The notes under the pieces were generated by a model, which worked only from the letters and a program-made list of their open reading frames with translations, ran no database searches and had not been told where the DNA came from. The position numbers and the translations under genes are program-made. Below, in pieces: positions 51,792 through 60,200 of a stretch of 64,000 bases of DNA; the first letter of the stretch is position 1, and each line of letters starts with the position of its first letter. The DNA comes from Moesziomyces globuligerus (taxonomy: Eukaryota; Basidiomycota; Ustilaginomycetes; Ustilaginales; Ustilaginaceae): contig JARVLF010000019.1 of the NCBI GenBank assembly GCA_030849465.1, positions 62,001-126,000 of the forward strand, in the 5' to 3' direction.

Positions 51792-54230
51792 ATGTCCAGG
51801 TCGCTCCGATCGCGTCCCATGACGCTGTATGCGCAGGAGGGCCAGCCCGTCATCCCGCCAGTGCCCAACGCGCCCAACGCGCCCAACGCGCCCAACGCGC
51901 CCAACGCACACCCCCACGCCTACGCACAGCACGCCTCCTCGTCCTCCTCCTCATCGCAACCTCATCCCTCGCATGCGCACGATGGTCACGCCGCTGCAGG
52001 CAGCAGCGGTACGAGCCGCGTGCTCAAAAAGTCACGAAAGAAGGCGTCCGAGGTGGGCAGCAACCTCAAGAAGCGTCTCTCGATGCGCTATGCCGAGCCC
52101 ACCCAGCTTGGTCCTGGCGGCTTCAGCGCCGTCCCCGCCGTCCCACAGCTGCCGCCCATGCCTCAGATCCACATCGACGATCGTCCGCACCGCGGCGACG
52201 ACGAAGACGACCAAGGGCGCTCCCTGGCGCCCATTCGCGCGTCCTCCAGCCGTGGCGGCAGCATCGGCGGCCATGGTGGCGACGACGACGCCGCCTACGA
52301 TCCCGACGACGCCGAGCTGCAGGCGCTGCGCAAGTCGTCTGAAACGGCGCGCACGCGCACCGACGTCTTTGAGGGCGATCCTGCCGTCGACCTGCAGCTG
52401 CTGAGCCAGGCCGACTTTGACCCGCAGGCGTATCTGCGCGCCAAGCTCGCGCACCACTCCGAGTCGAGCCTGCGCACCTTCAAGGCCTCGCTCGGCGCCG
52501 CCAAGCACGCCGCCAACGACGACCTCAAGCGCCAGGTGTTTCGCAACTACTCGGAGTTCATCACCATCAGCAAGGAGATCGCCACGCTCGAAAACGACAT
52601 GCTCGAACTCAAGGAGCTGCTCGCCGAGTGGAAGCAGCTCCCGCACGCGCTCGAGCTCGACGACGCCTCCTTCTCCACCTCGTTCTCGCGCACCGCCAAG
52701 CCGACCGCAACCACCGCCAAGCCAGGTCATCGCAACTCGACGCTCGATCTGCAGCAGATCTACCGCGCGCAGATCACCTCGCTCTGGGAGGGCATCGAGG
52801 GCTCGCAAAAGTTCCTCCCCTACCTCCCCGGACGCCACCTCATCGCCGAGGCGAGCAGCTTCACCGAGCTCAACGCCGCCACGTACAAGCCGCAGCAGAG
52901 CGTGGCGCTGTTCCTGCTCGACGATCTGCTGCTCATCGCCACGCGCCGCAAGCGCCAGATGAGCTCCAAGGTGCGTCTCGTCGCCGAACGCTGCTTCAGC
53001 CTCGCCGAGATCGTCGTCATCGACCTCAAGGACGGCGGCGACCTCACCAACGCCATCAAGATCAAGCGCGGTCGCGAGAGCTACGTATACCGCTCCGACC
53101 GCGCCGACGACAAGCGCGCGCTCCTCAACGCCTTTCGTCGCGTCGCAGAGGAGCTCGCAAAGAAGCGTCGTAGCCACGCCGATGCGGGAGCTGCGGGAGC
53201 CGCAGAGGCGGCGGCCAAGCGACACTCGACGCTGCTCGCCTCGCCGCCGCTGGCCCAGTCGCGCTTCGACCGCTCGGCACCAGCATCGAGTCTGCTGGCG
53301 CCGTTCGACACGGGTCTGCTCACGCCGATCGGTGAGGATGGCGACGACGAGGCGGGCGGGCGAGGTGGGATGATGGCGGCGGCGGCGGCGACGGCGGCGT
53401 CGGAACGCAAGGATCCGGGTCGGTGGAACAACGAATTTGCCGACGAGTTGGCCGTGTGCATCGCGCTGCGCGAGTGGGAGCAGGCGGTGGGGCTGATCGA
53501 AAAGGGGCGTGCGGTGCTTTCGACGTATGCGAGCAGCAGCGATGCGGCGTCGGTAGACCTGGCGACCAAGCTCGGCGCGCGCACGCACGAGCTCGTGCGC
53601 GCCGTCTCGGGCGACTTTGTGCGGCAGCAGCTCAAGAAGTCGGCCGTGGTGCGCAACGCCTCATACCTGCTGCGGCTCGATCGGGGCGAGGAGGCACGGC
53701 AGCTATTTCTGGACGCGAGGTCGCAGCTGTTGGCCAAGCGTATACGCCAGATCAAGTTCGAGGGCGACACGGGACTCTACATCTCCGAGCTGGCCATGGT
53801 GCATTTCACGCTCATCAAGAATACCGCCGAGTGGTACATGGCAGCGTTCAAGGATGGTAAGATGGCCAGTGGATTCGTCCAGTGGGCGTGCGAACAGGTG
53901 GAGAGGTATGCGGAGCTCTTCAGAAGACAGGTGTATGGTGTGGAAGAGCAGTCGGACCAACAGGCTGCCCTCGTCGACGAGGTCAAGCACGTTAGCCTCC
54001 GACTCGCTGCCATGCTCAACGAGGTTGGACTCGACGTGAGCTTCCTCCTCCAGCCGCTGCTCGAACCTCCGGCCGCCAATGCACCCGCGCAGACTCCAGT
54101 GCCGACGTTGGTCCTCACCCGCTCCAGCCGGCTGGATCTCGGCGCCGACGGTGGCAGGACGCACGACCGCAAGCCGCGCGCAACTGCACAGGAGCTGCGT
54201 CGTCAAAGCGTCCTCCCCCCGCGCACATAG
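51792..54230 (+). CDS. EXO84: Exocyst complex component Exo84
   Basis: The 812-residue protein starts at the ATG at 51792 in an ACCATGTCC context; upstream in-frame starts would be TTG. A Pro-Asn-Ala repeat lies at residues 25-39. The conserved region begins near 170: DADFDPQAYLRAKL (here SQADFDPQAYLRAKLAHH), helices with KRQVFRNYSEFITISKEIATLENDML, a PH-like domain about 325-480 (GRHLIAEASSFTELN, LFLLDDLLLIATRRKR), and the C-terminal helical bundle from about 540. Exo84 is one of eight exocyst subunits and tethers secretory vesicles at growing tips. No introns; low-complexity inserts (about 145-175 and 470-530) are normal for smut proteins. Convergent with the mitochondrial uS15 gene, 112 bp apart. 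Confidence 0.92.
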   Translation: MSRSLRSRPMTLYAQEGQPVIPPVPNAPNAPNAPNAPNAHPHAYAQHASSSSSSSQPHPSHAHDGHAAAGSSGTSRVLKKSRKKASEVGSNLKKRLSMRYAEPTQLGPGGFSAVPAVPQLPPMPQIHIDDRPHRGDDEDDQGRSLAPIRASSSRGGSIGGHGGDDDAAYDPDDAELQALRKSSETARTRTDVFEGDPAVDLQLLSQADFDPQAYLRAKLAHHSESSLRTFKASLGAAKHAANDDLKRQVFRNYSEFITISKEIATLENDMLELKELLAEWKQLPHALELDDASFSTSFSRTAKPTATTAKPGHRNSTLDLQQIYRAQITSLWEGIEGSQKFLPYLPGRHLIAEASSFTELNAATYKPQQSVALFLLDDLLLIATRRKRQMSSKVRLVAERCFSLAEIVVIDLKDGGDLTNAIKIKRGRESYVYRSDRADDKRALLNAFRRVAEELAKKRRSHADAGAAGAAEAAAKRHSTLLASPPLAQSRFDRSAPASSLLAPFDTGLLTPIGEDGDDEAGGRGGMMAAAAATAASERKDPGRWNNEFADELAVCIALREWEQAVGLIEKGRAVLSTYASSSDAASVDLATKLGARTHELVRAVSGDFVRQQLKKSAVVRNASYLLRLDRGEEARQLFLDARSQLLAKRIRQIKFEGDTGLYISELAMVHFTLIKNTAEWYMAAFKDGKMASGFVQWACEQVERYAELFRRQVYGVEEQSDQQAALVDEVKHVSLRLAAMLNEVGLDVSFLLQPLLEPPAANAPAQTPVPTLVLTRSSRLDLGADGGRTHDRKPRATAQELRRQSVLPPRT
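51864..51908 (+). repeat. Five 9-base repeats in EXO84 coding for Pro-Asn-Ala
   Basis: Perfect tandem copies of cccaacgcg; frame-preserving, so copy number may vary between strains. Confidence 0.9.
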
Positions 54231-54342
54231 CGTCCCTCTCTCACTGCAATGCAAAGCTCAAGAACCAACGTCAGCACGGACCTTGAACTTTTTCGAACAA
54301 TCTGTCTGCATCGATCTACAAGGCTTTGGGTGTGAGGAAGGG

Positions 54343-55377
54343 CTAGGAACGTGCGATCCTGGGTTTGCCGGGGACGACGATCTCGCCCTCGACGGCGCGC
54401 GGGTGGATGCCGATGCGCGGGAGGATGTCGTGGTAGCGCTGGGGCGATTTGGACTTGAGGTACCTGAGGATCTTTGCGCGCTGGTGGGTGAGTGCGCTCA
54501 TGGATCTGCGGTTCGAGTTGTCGTGGCGGTTGGACTGGAGGTGGTCGTGGAGGTTGCGGATGCGGTAGGTGAGCACGGCGGCCTGGACCTCTGGCGAGCC
54601 CGTGTCGCGCTTCTCGCCGCCAAAGTGGTGGATGATGCGGCGGATGTTCTCGACCTGGATGCCCTTTCCGCTGGCGTTGCGGAGGTCGAGGACGCGTGCG
54701 AGCATGTGCGCGTTGCTCGTCTCGTCGCCCTGCACCTTGGCATACTCTGCATCAAACGCAGCCACGTCCGCCTGGTTGGCCGTACCGCGCACGAGCGTTC
54801 CGAGGTTCCACGAGTCGAGGATGCGGTCCTTGACCATGACCTGCGGCAGGTCCTGGAAGAGCAGCTGACGATCGGCCGAATCCAGGCCAAAGTTGAGTCG
54901 GACGGGACCGCCGATCTCCTTGGCGTCTTGGGCAGCGACGCGGTCGAAGGGGTTGTTCGACTGGGCCCTGGAATCGGAGAGGGAGACGAGGTTGCCACGT
55001 CGGTCCTCCTCGACGCCCCAGACGGCTTGCTTGTCGAGCACGATGCGTGCGAGCTCGCTGTTCTGCCACACCTTTTCGCCCTCGGCGTTGGGCTGGTGGC
55101 CGAGCACGGGGTCGGGCTTGGAGGCGTCGAGCATGCGGACCTTGAGGATGCGCTGTTCGAGGTTGGACTTGCGCTTCAGACGCGCCGTGCGGCGCTTGCG
55201 CGACTCGGATGCGACGCTCGAGGTGGAGAAGGAAGCATGGTGGGCGAGCGTCGGGGCGACGTAAGAGGTGGACGGAAGCGCCGATGCGAGCGAAGCAAAG
55301 CTGAATGCCGAGGAGGAGGAGGAAGCAGCAGCCGGCCGCATGAGGCAGCGCGAGCACGAAGGAACGAGGCCCGCCAT
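54343..55377 (-). CDS. Mitochondrial ribosomal protein uS15m
   Basis: The intronless 344-residue protein starts at the ATG at 55377. The first about 55 residues are Ser/Ala-rich with Arg and fit a mitochondrial presequence. The S15 domain is near residues 240-335: GSPEVQAAVLTYRIRNLHDHL, SALTHQRAKILRYLKSKSPQRY, ending near PGKPRIARS. uS15 binds 16S-type rRNA in the small subunit, between central-domain helices 20 and 22. Fungal mitochondrial members (yeast Mrps28 family) carry a long N-terminal extension like the one here (about 60-235), which has basic and low-complexity parts. Convergent with EXO84; transcribed in the same direction as RBM18. Confidence 0.92.
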   Translation of the reverse strand: MAGLVPSCSRCLMRPAAASSSSSAFSFASLASALPSTSYVAPTLAHHASFSTSSVASESRKRRTARLKRKSNLEQRILKVRMLDASKPDPVLGHQPNAEGEKVWQNSELARIVLDKQAVWGVEEDRRGNLVSLSDSRAQSNNPFDRVAAQDAKEIGGPVRLNFGLDSADRQLLFQDLPQVMVKDRILDSWNLGTLVRGTANQADVAAFDAEYAKVQGDETSNAHMLARVLDLRNASGKGIQVENIRRIIHHFGGEKRDTGSPEVQAAVLTYRIRNLHDHLQSNRHDNSNRRSMSALTHQRAKILRYLKSKSPQRYHDILPRIGIHPRAVEGEIVVPGKPRIARS

Positions 55378-56144
55378 GATGAGCTCGACGATCGGTGGGT
55401 GATGATGGTGGTGATAGGTCGCGATGACCGAGACGACGATGAGCTCGTCGATTTTCTGACTTGCTGCTGCTGCTGCTTCTGGTGCTGCTTGTGATGCTGC
55501 TTTCGCGCGAGAGGAGCCGCTGCGCGCCGTGGCTCTGATTGGAAGAAAAGTGCAGGAAGAAGGAAAAATGAGAGGAGGAAAAAAAAGGCTCGGACTTCGG
55601 CTGCCGAGTGGAGCTGGCTGAAACGTATAAGTACTGGACGGCAGCGTCCACCTTTGCCTTCTCTCCTTCGATCAAAAGAAAGTGTAAGTGTTCGACCGTT
55701 TGGTTCGGCCGTGATCTTGCCAACAATGTACTCATCGCTTTCTCGCTGCTTTTGCTCGCGTCGTTTCGCATCTACAGCTGCCAGCCACACCCACTCGCGA
55801 CTGCCGTTTGCTTTGTTGCATGCGGTGCCTGGCGAGGTTGCCTTCGGGTGCCAGGGCTGCGCCGTCTTACGAGGCGTCGCAGCCGTGGTGGACGAGAACA
55901 TTGTGATATCCCAGAACGCTATAGGAATCCGTCGCTCCGTGTTACAGATGGGTCGACGGCGCCAAACTGTTCTGGGACATTTTTACCCCCCTTTCCCTGT
56001 GCATTCCTATCTCCCTCTCCTTCCCCTTCCTTTCCCCCATCGCCACGTCCGTCTCGGGCTCAAAGCACGTCGAAGAGTGTCGGTATAGGCACAGCGTGCG
56101 TTCGGGGTATCAAGTGCAATGGCAGAAGTACAATCAGAGATCGG
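55378..56144. other. Intergenic between uS15m and RBM18-like genes
   Basis: The 767 bases hold the uS15m promoter and the RBM18 3' end. A CTG-rich stretch (55461-55502) lies close to the uS15m start. No gene is seen. Confidence 0.45.
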
Positions 56145-56991
56145 TCATGGTCGAGGTGGTGGTTTGCGAGTTGTGCCGTTGGAGCCGTATGAGTTGCGTT
56201 GGCTGCTTTGGCTGCGTTCGCTGCGTGCGCTGAAGGCGGGCTTGGGAGGTAGCGAGGCCTTGCCCGTCGCTGCTGGCGATGTGGGGTCGGTGGGCTTGGC
56301 TTTGGCCTGCCGCAGATGGGCGAGCTTGGCCTCCATGGCGGCGATCTTGGCGTTGGTGCTGCAGCACAGGTGGGCGCAAGGTCAGCACGAGAGCCAAGGC
56401 AGTCATGTCAGTGGATGAGGTTGATACAAACCTGTGTGGCTGTTTGGCGTTCTTGCTCAGGCTGAGCTGGGTCGTCTTGGCGGGTTCGGCGTCGTGGGCG
56501 CCTCTGCGTTCGCGTCGATGCGGGCCTACGCCGCCGTCACCGTCACGCTGCGCATCGGCAGCTGCCGAGGCGAAGCTGACCGAGATCTTGCGGCCGCGCA
56601 GCGTCCTCTCGTGCGTGGCGGCGAGCGCACGCAGCGCCTCGTCCGCATGAGCATACTCGACAAACGCATAGCCGCGCGGCTGCCCACGCTGCGGCCCGCC
56701 CTTGTGAAACAGAAAGTCGAGCTTGGCGATCTTGCCGTACTTGCTGAAGGTCTGGATAAGCGTGTACTCGTCCACGCTCGTGTGCAGATTGCCAACGTAG
56801 AGCCGCGTCTCGTGTTTGGCGCGTGCCGCTTTGCTGCCTGAGCTCGAGCTCGAGGCCGACGCTGCGGCTGCGGCTGCTACTGCCGACGTGCTGGGCCGCG
56901 ATAGATACGGATTCGACGCGACCTCATTCGAGGACTCATTCGAGGACTCATTCGAGGAGCCAACGTCAAGGCCAACGTCGCTGTCGACCAT
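56145..56991 (-). CDS. RBM18-like RRM protein, one intron
   Basis: Exon 1 is 56432-56991 and exon 2 is 56145-56358; the 73-bp intron starts GTTTGT and ends GCTGCAG, joining AG+C. The spliced 257-residue product starts at the ATG at 56991. One RRM spans about 64-150 with RNP2 (LYVGNL) and RNP1 (RGYAFVEY). The HTSVDEYTLIQTFSKYGKI and FLFHK segments resemble animal RBM18. After the splice the frame continues with TNAKIAAMEAKLAHLRQAKA, a short coiled coil like the RBM18 tail; unspliced reading gives an unrelated tail. The N-terminus has a 12-base repeat coding for Ser-Asn-Glu-Ser (56924-56960). RNA target and location are unknown. Divergent from DOP1. Confidence 0.8.
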
Positions 56992-57280
56992 GATGAGGCT
57001 GAGATGGTGGCTGAGCAGCAACGTGATGATCGCTAGGCTCGTCTCTATAGTCACAGAGTGCTCCAGAGCTCTTCCACGCCTCCACAAGGCGGAAGAGCCG
57101 ACGCGGCGGAAAAGCCGACGCCGAGTGCGAGAAATGGGCCAAGATGTTAGATCGATTAACGCACGCGCCGCCAACGCAAAGACCAACACTTTGTGCCTTC
57201 CGCCCTTGCCATCCTCGCCTCCTCCTCCTCCTCCTCTTTCCTCATCACCATGCACTGAGTGCCCCATCAACCAGCTCACC
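56992..57280. promoter_or_regulatory. Bidirectional promoter RBM18 / DOP1
   Basis: These 289 bases separate the two start codons, the shortest divergent gap in the window. A pyrimidine-rich stretch (cctcctcctcctcctc near 57219) precedes the DOP1 ATG. The DOP1 frame is open through this gap, but nothing conserved is seen in it. Confidence 0.5.
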
Positions 57281-60200
57281 ATGTCGAGCCCAGCAGACAG
57301 GGATACGAGTGCAGATGCTCTCTCCCATCGCGCTCTGCGTCGACCCGCCGGCAGCAGCACCACCTCGCTCAGCTCGCTCCCTTCGCGTCTCGTCGCCCCG
57401 CCCACGCTCACCCCGGCCTCGGCCGACGTCCAGCTCGACCTGAGCTCTGCATCCTCAGCAACATCGGCTGCTCCCAACACAAAACGTAATCCGTCTGGAT
57501 CCCATAGCGATGCGGCCCGTCCACGCTCCGGCTTGCCCTCCACCCAGCCTCGCCCCACCACGAGCTTCATCGAATCGAGCCAGCTCTGGAAGACCTCGGC
57601 CGCGAAGCGCGCAGAGAAGAACTGGGCGCTGCAGACCGAACGGGCCCTCTACGCCGATGCCAAGTTCAAAAAGTACCTCGCCATCGTCGATAGGACGCTC
57701 GCCTCGTTCGACAGCGTCAGCGAGTGGGCCGACTTTATCTCGTTCCTCGCCCGCCTCCACAAGGCCATCCAGGCCTACCCCGCCTACAACGTCGTCCCAC
57801 GCAAGCTCATCGTCGCCAAGCGCCTCGCTCAGTGCCTCAATCCGGCGCTGCCTTCGGGTGTCCACCAGCGTGCGCTCGACGTCTACCATCACATCCTCAG
57901 CGTCGTCGGCCCCGACGGCCTTCGCAGAGACTTGCATGTCTGGACCTCCGGCCTGCTCCCCTTCTTCCAATGCGCGTCCACCTCGGTCAAGCCCACGCTC
58001 CTCGCCATCTACGAGACCTTCTATCTTCCGCTTCAGGACGACCTCAGACCGCTGACCAGAGCCTTGCAGATGGCGCTGCTTCCCGGTCTGGAGGAGGAGA
58101 CGAGCGAGTACTTTGACCGCACACTTCGCCTGCTCGACCGCATCTCGGACGCCGTCGAGCCGTCTTACTTTCTGCAGAACCTCTGGCTCACGCTCATCAC
58201 CACGCCTTCGGTCCGGCTCGCGGCTCTCAACTACCTGGCCCGCAGGATGCCCGATCTCAGCGCCAGCGACGATCCCACGGCGCGGGTCGGCAAGGATCTA
58301 GGTCTCATGGTCCGCGGCCTTGCGCATGCTCTCGACGATCCGCTCCTCCTCGTCCGCCGCAATACGCTCGACATCCTCGTCACCCACCTCGCCATGCACA
58401 AGCCGCTCTTTGGTCGCTTCGTCAAGCGACCCGACCAGATCCTCCTCGTCCGTTCCGCCCTCCACGTCGTGCTGCGCAAGGACCTCAGCCTCAACCGTCG
58501 CCTCTACACCTGGCTGCTCGGCGCAGATGAAGCACCCGCTGCTCAGATCGCCTTCCTCGAGGCTCATGCGCTTGACCTCGTCCGCAGCGCGCTGAGCCAG
58601 GGCTTCCACGACGACGTCGCCTCCACCGACACGATCGAGCGCCAGAAACCCTACCGCATCTTTGTCTCGCTGCTCGACAAGTGGGAGATCGGCCAGTCGC
58701 TCACCCGCGTCCTCGCCCTCGATGCTTTCCACGCCATCAGCCTCCAGGTCGCCAAGCGCCAGGAGGAGGAGGATCTCGTCACCACCGCAAAGATGCTCTT
58801 CGAGGTCATCGATCCCTTTCTCCTCTATGGTCAGTTCTTTCACGCCATCACCGATCTCTTAAGATCCGACACCAACGATATCGCATCAAGACATTCGCCC
58901 CTCTCGCTGCTCTGCTTTATCTTCAAGGCGTTCCACGTGCACGATGACGAGACAAAGCACATCCACGTGCCCCTCCTTTTCTCCGCCGTCTCCCAGCTGC
59001 TCCACCAGCTGCTCGCGCCAGATCAGCCACTGGACGACAGGACGACGACGCATGCGCTCGATGCGCTCGAGCTGCTCAAGCTCCTCATCACCGCCATGCC
59101 CTCGCGCGTCTTTGTGCGCATCGCCCCGACGACAGCGGCAGAGACCAGGCAGAAGCCGGACTTTTGGCAGCGAGCGCACGCCCTCTACACGTCGAGCGAG
59201 ACCGACGGCCAGCACGCTGCGCGCCACGTCGTGGGCTTCCAGGACGCCGCCTCGGCCACCGCGCTCGTCGAGCTCCTCAGCGAGCTGGCGCTGCGTTGTG
59301 GCCAGCGTGCTCACGCAGCCTCCGCTGCTGCGGGCGCCGAGCTGTTTGTGCGCTCGCTCGATGTGTTTGCTGACCTCATGCGCGTGCTCGACGGCTCCGA
59401 GGCCGCTGACGAGATTGCGCTCGTCCACGCCGAGCCATCGTCCCAAGCGGTGAGCACGCAGAAGCTGGACTGGGATGCGGATGCGTGGGCTGGCTCGCTG
59501 CTGCCGCACCTCGAGCACATCGCGACGTTCGCACAGGCCGAGCGGATCGTCGAGGTGCTCATCTCGTGCTGCATCTGCCGAGCGCTCGCGCGACCCATCG
59601 CGCTCGATCCGGCGCCCGTGCTGCAACGCATCGTCCGCTCGCTGCTGGCGTACCTCGCGCCGCACATGGCACCCTATCACGTACGAGCCGTCGAGCTGCT
59701 CTGGGCTACGCACAAGGTCACCCGCCGCGCACGTCTCGAGACCGCCCTCGCGCAGCAGCTGTGCTCCGGTGCATCCACGCAGCGTGCCGAAGCGCTCGAT
59801 GCATTCGGTACCTTCTGGCGGCTCTCAGAGGACGTGTCGACCGACGAGCTGCGTACGCCACTGCTGCTCGTGCTCGACAGGTTGCACGCGACCGAGGTGG
59901 ACGAGCGGCAACAGGCGGAGCACTGGCTGCGTACGCACGTGCGCTCCTACATCAAGGTGGTCGATCCGCTCGTCCACGCGCTCGTCCGCAACCGCCCCGC
60001 ACAGCTCGACCCGACCACGTTGGAACTCGACGGGATCGATGTGGCTGTGTCGCATGTGGACGAGCCGTTCGACGACCAGCTCGTGCTGCATGCGCTGCGT
60101 ACGCTCGCGGCGCTCGTGCGCTTCGGTGGACCGAGCCTCGCCAAGGCACTCGCCTCGACTGCGCTCGCAGCCTCGCTCAGCGGCACCACCAAGCAGCTCG

